Assembly: GCA_947446815.1 (NCBI GenBank)
Contig: CANFGT010000014.1
Location: forward strand, 1-34,855
Direction: 5' to 3'
DNA from: Acidimicrobiaceae bacterium
Lineage (GTDB): Bacteria; Actinomycetota; Acidimicrobiia; Acidimicrobiales; Ilumatobacteraceae
DNA length: 34,855 nucleotides
Part shown: positions 15,494 through 23,032 of the stretch, one piece after another
Position numbering within the stretch: position 1 is the stretch's first letter
Layout of the letters: every line of letters begins with the position of its first letter
Program-made: the position numbers and the translations under genes
Notes under the pieces: model-generated
The model's input: only the letters and a program-made list of their open reading frames with translations
Databases searched by the model: none
What the model was told of the DNA's origin: nothing

Positions 15494-16794
15494 CCGAACG
15501 CGCGAACGGGCCGCACACGCAGAGCTTTCACGCCGTTCACCGCGTCGGGCAACAGCCACTTCTCGCGGTCGAACTGTTGACCATCTTTGAAGTTCACAGT
15601 CCATGCGTTGTTGAAGTCGTATTCACTCGATGACCAGTAAAAACTACGTGCATAGTCACCAATTCGTGGATAGGCCGTTGACAACATTGAATACATCACA
15701 TTGAGCTCGTCCTTTGATGGCAGAAACCAATCGTCGTATCCGTTCAACACAAAGGCATCTGCATACCGAGCCGCATAATGCCCACGCCCATAAGCCTTCA
15801 TTATCGTCTTCGAATTAATTTGACCCATTCCAATTGCTTTTGCCTGTACGCGCTTCACACGAGCCAACAAACCCTTTGAGTCGCAATACACCGGTTTACG
15901 TGCATCAATTGCGTCCAATCGCTTCCACGGTAAGCCGACACCTTCACCAGAAACAGGTGCTGCTTCGAGATAGCGCCCCCACGAAAGATGTGTACCCGCG
16001 TCATAAAACACAATGCCACCTGCTGGACCAATGTCTCCCACAACGCATGGGCCTGCTGCGGTACAAGCACGACCCGTCAGCACTGGAGCAGACTGTGCCG
16101 GCGCAATACCTGTGCCAACAGGAAATGATCGCATCGCCATCATCTGGAATGGCAACGATGGGAATCCTGATCCGCGATGCAAACGACTGCGAGTCAGTTT
16201 TTTGATTCCAACAATTGCTCCGACTCCATTTTCATCCGTGAACTGCGTTCCATCCTGGAACATTTGATACCACGCATAATTCGCCGAGTTTTCTGATGAC
16301 GACCAATACGGAGCACGTACAACTTTCGGAACGCCCTTCACTGTGTTGGTGTTGTAAGCAGCATCCAATTCATCCTTTGAAGGCAAGAACCAGTCGTCGT
16401 AACCATTAAGAACCAGTGCATCTGCAAATGATGCGGCGTAATCACCCACCCCACTCTGCGTCACGATGGAGGTCGTATTCGTTCGACCAAAACCAATACC
16501 CTTCGCATCAATGTGAGTTCGACCAGTTACATCATTTGGATAGAGCGATGTTGTCGGCTGTAAAGACCATGGACGCCCAGCACCGGCCGGCACCGTTAGA
16601 GCTTCCAGATATCGACCCCACCACTGCACCGAGCCCGCGTCATACACAACTGTTCCACCCGCTGGGCCCTTGTTGCCCACCACGCAAACGCCACCTTGCG
16701 CACATTTCAATGCGACAGCATGTGCCGAAGAGGGAGTGCCCAGCGTGAGGGGCGCGACGCTGAGGGCGATCAGAGAAAGTCGACGAAGAAGCAT
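15490..16794 (-). CDS. Secreted protein with two DUF1566-like repeats
   Basis: A 434-residue exported protein with signal peptide 1-27 (cleavage near AHA). Two homologous units follow, about 31-200 and 244-430. Each opens with a Cys pair and CVVG...GPAGG...YDAG (CAQGGVCVVG and CTAAGPCVVG), then WGRYLEA, then a central block NGYDDWFLPSKDEL, then YWSSSE and a final strand. DWxLPxxDEL plus YWSSS is the mark of the Lcl/DUF1566 C-lectin-like fold, related in shape to formylglycine-generating enzyme. It probably binds carbohydrate or protein at the surface; there are no catalytic residues that I can name. It lies 29 nt downstream of the phosphatase gene, probably cotranscribed. Confidence 0.8.
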   Translation of the reverse strand: MLLRRLSLIALSVAPLTLGTPSSAHAVALKCAQGGVCVVGNKGPAGGTVVYDAGSVQWWGRYLEALTVPAGAGRPWSLQPTTSLYPNDVTGRTHIDAKGIGFGRTNTTSIVTQSGVGDYAASFADALVLNGYDDWFLPSKDELDAAYNTNTVKGVPKVVRAPYWSSSENSANYAWYQMFQDGTQFTDENGVGAIVGIKKLTRSRLHRGSGFPSLPFQMMAMRSFPVGTGIAPAQSAPVLTGRACTAAGPCVVGDIGPAGGIVFYDAGTHLSWGRYLEAAPVSGEGVGLPWKRLDAIDARKPVYCDSKGLLARVKRVQAKAIGMGQINSKTIMKAYGRGHYAARYADAFVLNGYDDWFLPSKDELNVMYSMLSTAYPRIGDYARSFYWSSSEYDFNNAWTVNFKDGQQFDREKWLLPDAVNGVKALRVRPVRAFG

Positions 16795-16823
16795 GCTCTT
16801 GTCTACCCCAGATTAGGTATGAA

Positions 16824-17600
16824 CTATTGGCGACGCGCCGTCATTAATGAATTCAACATGGCCTGAGAAGATGCGACCACGGGACGACGCCGAGCATCAA
16901 CATCGACGGTCATCAGGTCACGTCCTTCAGCTTCCGCGATGATCGCTCCCGCTTCTCGGCAAATCAGAATTGCCGCGAGATAATCCCATACTCCTAGTCC
17001 ACCATCGAAGTCGATATATCCATCGAGAGCGCCTTTGGCGACGAGCGAAATGTCAAGCGATGCTGCGCCCATGGTGCGCACCTGCCACCATCCATGGCCA
17101 GGCGCAGGCAATGCATTAACCCCAACCACCGCAGTGCGAGTGTCCTGGATGGGGTTCACATGCATCCGCACGCCATCCACATTGGAACCAGCTCCGCGAA
17201 TGGCTGCATACCGCGTCTCACTCCCTGACTGTTCGGCGACAAGGGCAACGCGCGGACCATCTTTGTCAACGACACATAGTGATGTCGCGTACCACGGAAG
17301 ACCCTTGCTTGCATTCGTTGAACCATCCACTGGGTCGATGACAATCAATAATTTTCCTGGAGGCAATGGCCATTCAAGATCGCCCACACCGGATTCTTCG
17401 CTCAGTACGAAGAATCCCGCCGCTTCACACATATCGACGACAACTTCGTCTACAGCAACGTCGCCGGTGTACTGACCTTCTCGATGACCCGTCAACGACC
17501 AGGCGACGGTTTCATCAATCATGTCTGCCGCAGCATCGGCGACATCATGGAGAAACCCCAGAATCTCGCGGTCATCAGATTCGTCATCAAAGCGGCGCAC
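16824..17600 (-). CDS. Inositol monophosphatase family enzyme
   Basis: A 258-residue Mg-dependent phosphatase. Metal-binding motifs are visible: E68 and E69 in LSEESG, DPVDGST (89-95) and the late GVWDYLAA with the third aspartate, followed by EAGAII. Family substrates are inositol phosphate, histidinol phosphate, fructose-1,6-bisphosphate or PAP. A HisN role is possible because his genes are near by, but they are not linked to it. I choose GTG 17600 over ATG 17639: it gives the family length, and TACCGT lies exactly six bases upstream on the minus strand. ATG 17639 would overlap the divergent gene by 17 bp. Confidence 0.88.
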   Translation of the reverse strand: MRRFDDESDDREILGFLHDVADAAADMIDETVAWSLTGHREGQYTGDVAVDEVVVDMCEAAGFFVLSEESGVGDLEWPLPPGKLLIVIDPVDGSTNASKGLPWYATSLCVVDKDGPRVALVAEQSGSETRYAAIRGAGSNVDGVRMHVNPIQDTRTAVVGVNALPAPGHGWWQVRTMGAASLDISLVAKGALDGYIDFDGGLGVWDYLAAILICREAGAIIAEAEGRDLMTVDVDARRRPVVASSQAMLNSLMTARRQ

Positions 17601-17606
17601 ATTCAA

Positions 17607-17616
17607 ACGGTAGTGT
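17607..17616. promoter_or_regulatory. Overlapping divergent -10 elements (bidirectional promoter)
   Basis: On the plus strand TAGTGT (17611-17616) stands six bases before GTG 17623. On the minus strand TACCGT (17612-17607) stands six bases before GTG 17600. The two hexamers share the TA step at 17611-17612. Both genes would be leaderless, with starts only 22 bp apart. No -35 is clear on either side. Confidence 0.55.
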
Positions 17617-17622
17617 CCTAGC

Positions 17623-18198
17623 GTGGCAGTAATTGACATAGCCGGCTTCGTAAGTGACCTCAAGAGCCATGCCATCGATCATGGGTTCCATGTGCATGAC
17701 GAGCGTCATTTCGTCGAGACCTACTCACTTCGCCAGTTATGGGAAGTTGACCTTCACCCCGAAGAAGCATGCTCAGGCCCGATCGACTTGCACGTGAGCC
17801 TAGAAATTGACCCTCGAACTCTTTTGAGCTTTGAAGATGTTGTCCTCGCAATGGATGACCCTGACGATGAACCACAGGGAGATTTCACTTTCCCGCTTGT
17901 CTTCACATGGGCATTCCCACCGCTCATTAATCCACCCGACTTATTGGTATTGGCCACAGAAGTTGCGGGTTTGGGCGGTATCGAACTACCCCTCGAGATT
18001 TCGGCCATCGACTCCTTCCAAAAAGTCACCGATGCACCTGAGCGAAGCTTGAGTGTTGTGGGGCGTGTGCCTATTTCATTGGCCATGGTGTACCGGGGCG
18101 ACAACGAAGCAGTCTGTCCATTGCTCAATACGTGCCGAGAAGTGAGCTTGAACTTGTTGGAACGAGTTCCTGCCTGGATTGGCGACAGCAGTTTTTAA
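17623..18198 (+). CDS. Protein of unknown function (191 residues)
   Basis: I do not recognise a named family. It is soluble and acidic, with no signal peptide or membrane segment. The N-terminal part has HAIDHGFHVHDERHFVETY and a Trp-containing strand; the middle holds DPDDEPQGDF and TWAFPPLINPPDLLVL; the C-terminal part alternates strands and helices and has two cysteines. It may be an alpha/beta domain of about 180 residues. It is divergent from the phosphatase gene through a shared promoter, which hints at co-regulation. The stop directly abuts the stop of the convergent histidine kinase gene (TTAATTAA). The frame is consistent and long, so coding is likely. Confidence 0.75.
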   Translation: MAVIDIAGFVSDLKSHAIDHGFHVHDERHFVETYSLRQLWEVDLHPEEACSGPIDLHVSLEIDPRTLLSFEDVVLAMDDPDDEPQGDFTFPLVFTWAFPPLINPPDLLVLATEVAGLGGIELPLEISAIDSFQKVTDAPERSLSVVGRVPISLAMVYRGDNEAVCPLLNTCREVSLNLLERVPAWIGDSSF

Positions 18199-19593
18199 TT
18201 AACGCCCGGACAAAGTGACGCGTGCCATCACGCCCGACTGTCCCTCACGACGAGGTAACAATTCCGCTGTTCCACCGCTTGCCACCGCTAATTGACGAAC
18301 AATCGCGAGCCCAAGGCCCGTGCCTGGAGCATTCTCTGTGTGTTTCCCACGCCAGAACCGTTCAAAGGCCAAAGAGAATTGCTCTTCCGACAATCCAGGT
18401 CCTTGATCAATGACGTCAACCACTACATGGGCTGAGTCTCTGGACACCACTACTTCAATTGTTGAATTCTCAGGGGCAACACCCAGAGCATTATCGATGT
18501 AGTTATCAACGATTTGTTCAAGCGCTCCATCCATTGATGCGCACATGGCATGCAATGGTGCTCGAACCGTCAAAGTCACACCGCGCTCATTTGCTAACGG
18601 TTCCCAAATGTCAATTCGTGAACGAACAATCTCTACCGCATCCACGGTTGATGTGGCAGCCGTGCCCCCTTCGATTCGTGCCAGGGCAAGCAGTTGCTCC
18701 ACCATCTCCTGCAGGCGGTCCGTTTCTGCTCGAGATGCTTCAATCGCATTGGCCACGTCAGGAGCGGACTCGCCCAATGCATCTTGTGCCTGCTCTAGAC
18801 GCAAGCGCAATGCCGTCAACGGCGTGCGCAATTGATGGGAAACAGCTCCAGCGAAATGGCGTTGGTTCTCCACCATCAATCCCAATCGACCGGCCATCAC
18901 ATTGAATGAACGTGATAACTCACGCAACTCTGGTGGTCCGGTGGAATCATCTGCACGAACTGAGAAGTCACCTTCGGAGAGGCGCTCAGTACGTCGTGTC
19001 AATCGCGTAATCGGACGAGCAATGCCCAATGCAAACGGAATAGCAAGAACAACGGCCGCAATAATGGTGAAGAGACCAGCGATTGTGATGCCAAAGATGC
19101 GATCACGCACCGCTTTATCAATGAGCGACTTGGGGTTTGAAAGTCGCACGACTCCTAAAACTTGATCGCCAAGCAATACGGGCACTGCAACAAACACAAG
19201 TGGTTGGCCGAGCGTTCGCGATGAACGTTCTCCCACTGCCGGTACACCCGTCAATGCCGTCGCTACTTCTGGCCGGTTCGAGAAGTCTCCACCGACGGCC
19301 AAAGTGGGATCGTTAGACGCCACGACAAGACCGATGGAATTAGTAACAAGCGCGCGAGTTCCTTTCGAAGCAGACTCTTCATACAAATACGGCTGCAATG
19401 AAGGAAGGACCGAACCCGATGTTGTGTTCAGCGTTTCTTTGGCATGTCCAGCGAGAATGAAAGCGTCTCGCTCCATCGCTGTGATCAGTCGTTCACGCTC
19501 TACTTTGGCAACAAATGAAGTAAGAGGAATTCCAAACACCAACAAGATCACTGCAGTGATGCCGACGAGCGCGCCGACGAGGCGTTTTCTCAC
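18199..19593 (-). CDS. Sensor histidine kinase
   Basis: A 464-residue membrane sensor. TM1 at 9-29, an extracytoplasmic sensor loop of about 135 residues, TM2 at 167-190, a HAMP linker (about 190-243), then a HisKA dimerisation domain with phospho-acceptor H253 in VSHQLRTPLTALR, N-box around N364-N368 (VDNYIDNAL), G1 box DQGPG (396-400) and G2 box GTGLGLA (424-430). GTG 19593 overlaps the stop of the response regulator by four bases (GTGA), so the two are translationally coupled; a longer reading frame to 19644 lies inside that gene and is not used. The pair is divergent from the ApbE/ferric-reductase cluster and probably controls it (inference). The signal is unknown. Confidence 0.93.
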   Translation of the reverse strand: MRKRLVGALVGITAVILLVFGIPLTSFVAKVERERLITAMERDAFILAGHAKETLNTTSGSVLPSLQPYLYEESASKGTRALVTNSIGLVVASNDPTLAVGGDFSNRPEVATALTGVPAVGERSSRTLGQPLVFVAVPVLLGDQVLGVVRLSNPKSLIDKAVRDRIFGITIAGLFTIIAAVVLAIPFALGIARPITRLTRRTERLSEGDFSVRADDSTGPPELRELSRSFNVMAGRLGLMVENQRHFAGAVSHQLRTPLTALRLRLEQAQDALGESAPDVANAIEASRAETDRLQEMVEQLLALARIEGGTAATSTVDAVEIVRSRIDIWEPLANERGVTLTVRAPLHAMCASMDGALEQIVDNYIDNALGVAPENSTIEVVVSRDSAHVVVDVIDQGPGLSEEQFSLAFERFWRGKHTENAPGTGLGLAIVRQLAVASGGTAELLPRREGQSGVMARVTLSGR

Positions 19594-20261
19594 GCTGCAA
19601 CCTCTACGTATTTGAACCCAACACCGCGAACCGATTGAATCCAATCGGGGCTGCCCAATTTCTTGCGGATTGATGCGATGTGTGCATCAAGAGTCTTCGT
19701 GGTGCCGTACCAGTTCGTATCCCACACGTGTTCAAGAATGTCGTTACGGCGAAACACGATGCCTGGCTCTGCGTAGAGATATGCAAGCAGGTCAAATTCT
19801 TTAGCAGTGAGTGCAATTTCTACATCATCAAGCAACACAGTGTGTGTGCGTTCATCTATCTGAAGACGAGCACCTTCTCGCACGGACGTTGCAGATGGTG
19901 TTTCAGAGTTACGACGCGTTACAGCACGAATGCGTGCAAGAAGTTCTCGCTGACTAAAAGGCTTTACAACGTAATCATCCGCACCGAGTTCCAGCCCGAG
20001 CACTCGATCCAACTCGTCGCCACGTGCGCTCACGATAATGATGGGAACGGAGGACTTTTCGCGGATTGCCTTTGATGCATCCAGGCCATCCATATCGGGT
20101 AATCCCAAATCCATCAAGACAACATCTGGCGATTCAGACAGTGCAGCTGCAATCGCATCAGCACCGTTCACAACATGATGAACTTCCAGGCCAGCTGTTT
20201 GAAGGGAAGCCACAACGGACTCAGCGATGGACTTGTCGTCCTCGACTAGGAGTACTTTCAC
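19590..20261 (-). CDS. OmpR/PhoB-family response regulator
   Basis: A 223-residue transcription factor. The receiver domain has acidic residues D8-D9, phospho-acceptor D51 in VLMDLGLPDMDG, S78 and K100 (YVVKPF). The winged-helix DNA-binding domain shows LTAKEFDLLAYL, RNDILEHVW, TLDAHIASIRKKLG and SVRGVGFKYV. GTG 20261 is chosen because the receiver fold begins there (VKVLLVEDD) and the family length fits; the frame continues upstream to 20426 without homology. It is coupled to the sensor kinase by a GTGA overlap. CACAAT six bases upstream of the GTG could be a weak -10. Confidence 0.94.
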   Translation of the reverse strand: MKVLLVEDDKSIAESVVASLQTAGLEVHHVVNGADAIAAALSESPDVVLMDLGLPDMDGLDASKAIREKSSVPIIIVSARGDELDRVLGLELGADDYVVKPFSQRELLARIRAVTRRNSETPSATSVREGARLQIDERTHTVLLDDVEIALTAKEFDLLAYLYAEPGIVFRRNDILEHVWDTNWYGTTKTLDAHIASIRKKLGSPDWIQSVRGVGFKYVEVAA

Positions 20262-20336
20262 CCCCCTATTGTGCCTTGAAGCGACCACGGCAGGTGTACT
20301 TCTCACTTCTTTACCGAATCTTGGACAAGGGCACAC

Positions 20337-20388
20337 CATTCCCTCTATTGGCATTCCGTATGTTTCGCATATCGGGAAATCATTCCCG
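20337..20388 (+). promoter_or_regulatory. Candidate operator region: CATTCC repeats and palindrome
   Basis: CATTCC occurs at 20337, 20352 and 20381, spaced 15 and 29 bases. The last copy is part of a perfect inverted repeat, CGGGAA (20373-20378) and TTCCCG (20383-20388), with four bases between. OmpR-type regulators bind direct repeats about one or more helix turns apart, so this could be the binding region of the divergent response regulator. The palindrome could alternatively form a hairpin just before the Shine-Dalgarno. Confidence 0.35.
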
Positions 20389-20406
20389 TGAATGGAGCTA
20401 CAAGCC

Positions 20407-20943
20407 ATGAAAACAGGAATCGCCACAACAGTCTCGGTTGTCGGAGTACTCGCCGCAGGAGTCGCAGCATTTGCTGTGAACTCGAGCGTCTTGGGCTCTT
20501 CCAGCCCGACTCAATCAGCCATCGTCAGCACAACAATTGCCGCCATGCCAAATGGCGCAACAGCTGTCGCTGACACCAGCAAGGTTGGTGCCTTGGACGC
20601 ACTAGCTACTCCGATAAACGACACCACGACGACCTACAAGGTCGGAGCCGCGGGCACCGTCGTCATCGATATCTCAACTGGATCAATTGTGGTAACAGCA
20701 ATTGCTCCGAATGCCGGCTTCACCAGTGAGCCAGCCCGCACCGATGCTGGTGGAGTTGTGAAAGTGCACTTTGTATCAGCCACCCAGCGCATCGAATTCA
20801 CTGCTCAATTGGTGAACGGTGAAGTCAAAGTCAACGTCACCAACGAGGGCAACAGGCCCAACAGTTCTGTTGCGCCACGACCACATGATGACGACGATCA
20901 TGGCTCAGGAAGCCCTGAAGGACATGACGGAGAGGACGACTAA
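20407..20943 (+). CDS. Exported protein with acidic/His tail, first gene of redox cluster
   Basis: A 178-residue protein. An N-terminal hydrophobic segment (about 5-25) acts as signal or anchor; the outside part has a beta-rich domain (YKVGAAGTVVIDISTGSIVV, APNAGFTSEPART, VKVHFVSATQRIEFTAQL, GEVKVNVTNEG) and ends in PHDDDDHGSGSPEGHDGEDD, a potential metal-binding tail. I recall similar beta domains in actinobacteria next to two-component systems but know no function. It does not resemble the FMN_bind domain that ApbE usually modifies. ATG 20407 is nine bases after GGAG; ATG 20392 is the alternative. The stop overlaps the next start by one base (TAATG). Confidence 0.8.
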   Translation: MKTGIATTVSVVGVLAAGVAAFAVNSSVLGSSSPTQSAIVSTTIAAMPNGATAVADTSKVGALDALATPINDTTTTYKVGAAGTVVIDISTGSIVVTAIAPNAGFTSEPARTDAGGVVKVHFVSATQRIEFTAQLVNGEVKVNVTNEGNRPNSSVAPRPHDDDDHGSGSPEGHDGEDD

Positions 20944-21338
20944 TGATGAACGATCCACTTCTTCCCCCACCGCCACCACCTGTCGCACAGCGATCAGTGA
21001 CGGCAAAGCGCAAGCCAAAGAAGCCCGCCACTTCAGCAAAGATTTTGGTGACCGGACTTTCTGCAACTGCAGTCTTTGGCATGGCAGCCGGATACGCATT
21101 GGCCGGTAAGGCGAGTACGCAGGCAAACGTGAACAGCGTCAACACAGTTGACGGAATCAGCCGAACAGCTCAACCACAAGCACAAGGCGCTGCATTGTTG
21201 CCCGTACAACCTGCGATCACTTCAAATTCAGTGGCTAATCCGCCAGTGGTACAAGTGCCAGTCCCTAAAGCCACACCAGCAACTCCAGGTACCGCAAGTA
21301 GCGGCTGGCAACAGCAAAAGAGCAGCGGCTCTCACTAG
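20943..21338 (+). CDS. Single-span membrane protein with Pro-rich ends
   Basis: A 131-residue protein. The cytosolic N-terminus carries a run of prolines (LLPPPPPPPV) and a basic patch (KRKPKKP), followed by one membrane helix at about 33-55 and an extracytoplasmic tail rich in Pro, Thr, Ser, Val and Gln. No known domain. The tail contains VDGISRTA (69-76), loosely like the ApbE flavinylation motif (D-x-x-S/T-G-A-T/S) but without the Gly-Ala; whether it is modified is speculative. It overlaps the previous stop by one base and precedes apbE by two bases, so it belongs to the operon. ATG 20946 is an alternative start. Confidence 0.78.
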   Translation: MMNDPLLPPPPPPVAQRSVTAKRKPKKPATSAKILVTGLSATAVFGMAAGYALAGKASTQANVNSVNTVDGISRTAQPQAQGAALLPVQPAITSNSVANPPVVQVPVPKATPATPGTASSGWQQQKSSGSH

Positions 21339-21340
21339 AC

Positions 21341-22243
21341 ATGAGTTCGCCTTCTCTCACACTTGGCACTCGTCAACATCGCATGCTCATGGGTGTGCGA
21401 TGTGAAGTGTCCGTTGTGGGCGGCAATGTTTTCGCACTCGCCGAAGAAGGCTTACAAATGGTGGCCGACCTCGAACAACTCTGGAGCAGGTTCATTCCAA
21501 CATCTGATCTTTGCCGAATGAACCGAGCAAACGGAGAACCGACATGGGTGGACCAGCGCACCATCACATTGGTCGCACACATGATGGAAGCGCATACAGC
21601 GACAAAAGGCGTTTACAACCCCACGCTTCTCCCCTTTCTCCTTGAACAGGGAGACACAAAGTCCCTGATAGACGACAAGCTGTCAACAGCCCCCATCAAT
21701 GCGCATGCATTCAATTACCTCGACGACATCGTGATTCGTGCTGACAACTCTGTGCAATTGCCAGACGGAATGACGTTGGATGCTGGCGGAATTGGAAAAG
21801 GCCTCGCTGCAGACATAGTGGCAGAACACATCATTTCGCGCGGAGCAGAATCTGTCTGTGTCAATCTCGGTGGAGATATCCGTGTCGCACGAACTCCTCA
21901 CTCACAACACGACTGGCCCGTTCACATCATGTCTCCATCAAACGAAGATGAAGACGTCTGCACAATTTCTTTGGGTGAAGGCGCAATTGCAACTTCGCAC
22001 ATCAATGCTCGTCATCGCACAAATGCAGGAATTGCACAGCACATCGCATCCATTGATCACACCACGCCGCCCGCAGTCGCAGCAAGCGTGATTTCATCCT
22101 CTTGCGCATGGTCAGAGGCCTGGACAAAGTATGCAATCCTTCGAGATATCAACCTCATTGAGGACAATGGTCTCGCAGCATTCACAATTGATGCAGATGG
22201 CACCACTTCATGTACTGCAACATGGAAGAATTTCGTTCGATGA
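21341..22243 (+). CDS. apbE: FAD:protein FMN transferase
   Basis: A 300-residue ApbE-family enzyme, which moves FMN from FAD to a Thr/Ser of a target protein. Landmarks: the N-terminal LGTRQHRMLMGVRCEV strand, SRFIPTSDLCRMNR (49-62), LDAGGIGKGLAAD (146-158) and VNLGGDIRV (174-182), then the late ATSH and HIASID segments equivalent to the metal site and HIIDP motif. There is no signal peptide or lipobox, so it may act in the cytoplasm or be held through neighbours; many ApbE are exported, so the location is odd. Its stop overlaps the start of the heme membrane protein (ATGA). In this setting it should flavinylate a partner of that protein. Confidence 0.92.
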   Translation: MSSPSLTLGTRQHRMLMGVRCEVSVVGGNVFALAEEGLQMVADLEQLWSRFIPTSDLCRMNRANGEPTWVDQRTITLVAHMMEAHTATKGVYNPTLLPFLLEQGDTKSLIDDKLSTAPINAHAFNYLDDIVIRADNSVQLPDGMTLDAGGIGKGLAADIVAEHIISRGAESVCVNLGGDIRVARTPHSQHDWPVHIMSPSNEDEDVCTISLGEGAIATSHINARHRTNAGIAQHIASIDHTTPPAVAASVISSSCAWSEAWTKYAILRDINLIEDNGLAAFTIDADGTTSCTATWKNFVR

Positions 22244-22806
22244 TTGCAGGAATTTGGTGGGACTACACACGAGCATCTGCAAACGTTGCATGGGTTCTGA
22301 TTCTCTTCACAATTTTGTGGGGAGTGCTCCTCACTACTCGAGTGCTTCGCGGCATGGACCGCCCCGCCTGGTTACGTGATCTTCACCAGTGGCTGGGTGG
22401 GCTCACCGTATTTTTCTCTTTAGTCCACATGCTGACTCTTATTCCCGACAAATACGTCCACTTCCAGTGGATCAATTTGATTGTTCCGTTTACGAATAGT
22501 TACAAGCCGCTCGCTGTATCGCTCGGAGTGCTTGGATTCTGGACTCTTCTGGCGATTGAAACCACATCTCTCTTGATGAAAAAAATGAGTCGCGAGACAT
22601 GGAGACGAATTCACATGTTGTCGTACCCTCTGTACGGCATCATCGTGGTGCACTCCCTCACTGCTGGCAGCGACGTTGGCAGTCGCTTGTACACAGGGTT
22701 CACCGTGTCCCTCGCCATGACAGGCGCAGCTGTCGGTGGCATTCGTTTGGTGACAGGGCGCTTCATTGATCGCAAGAAACACGATAACGCCGCCACCGGC
22801 ATCTGA
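22240..22806 (+). CDS. Ferric-reductase-like transmembrane protein
   Basis: A 188-residue integral membrane protein with about five to six helices. Four histidines, H49, H63, H125 and H138, lie in two helices at spacings of 14 and 13, the bis-histidyl pattern that holds two b-hemes in the ferric reductase/NOX/MsrQ superfamily. It has no FAD or NAD domain, so it must pass electrons to or from separate flavin proteins. The upstream apbE supplies covalent flavin. ATG 22240 is chosen for the ATGA overlap with apbE; upstream ATG 22222 and 22210 are possible but lie within that gene. Confidence 0.9.
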   Translation: MIAGIWWDYTRASANVAWVLILFTILWGVLLTTRVLRGMDRPAWLRDLHQWLGGLTVFFSLVHMLTLIPDKYVHFQWINLIVPFTNSYKPLAVSLGVLGFWTLLAIETTSLLMKKMSRETWRRIHMLSYPLYGIIVVHSLTAGSDVGSRLYTGFTVSLAMTGAAVGGIRLVTGRFIDRKKHDNAATGI

Positions 22807-22809
22807 TTG

Positions 22810-22883
22810 TGGGCCAGGCAGGGATCGAACCCGCGACCCAGGGATTATGAGTCCCCTGCTCTAACCAACTGAGCTACTGGCCC
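22810..22883 (-). tRNA. tRNA-Met (anticodon CAT)
   Basis: On the minus strand the acceptor GGGCCAG pairs with CTGGCCC, D-arm GCTCAGTTGGTTAGAGC, anticodon stem GGGGA/TCCCT with loop CTCATAA, T-arm with GGTTCGATC. Discriminator A; the following bases are CAA, so CCA is not encoded. The strong G-C first pair excludes initiator tRNA; elongator Met is preferred, though a lysidine-type Ile cannot be fully excluded by eye. Confidence 0.93.
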
Positions 22884-22906
22884 CTGAGGTCCGAAAGGGA
22901 CCGAAA

Positions 22907-22982
22907 TGGCTCCGGGGGTGGGGCTCGAACCCACGACACACGGATTAACAGTCCGTTGCTCTGCCAACTGAGCTACCCCGGA
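22907..22982 (-). tRNA. tRNA-Asn (anticodon GTT)
   Basis: On the minus strand the acceptor TCCGGGG pairs with CCCCGGA, D-arm GCTCAGTTGGCAGAGC, anticodon stem ACGGA/TCCGT with loop CTGTTAA, T-arm with GGTTCGAGC, discriminator G and encoded CCA at 22909-22907. It is 23 bases from tRNA-Met in the same direction; GGTCC/GGACC around GAAAG forms a short hairpin between them. Both lie downstream of the sigma factor gene and may be read from it. Confidence 0.96.
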
Positions 22983-23032
22983 AGGGAAATGACAGGTTAT
23001 CAGCGAGGCCCCCAGCCACCACAGAATGGCGG

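Noticed and set aside
16824-17600. Assignment as HisN (histidinol-phosphatase)
   Set aside because: The family cannot be divided by eye and the gene is not in the his operon; kept as a general IMPase-family call.
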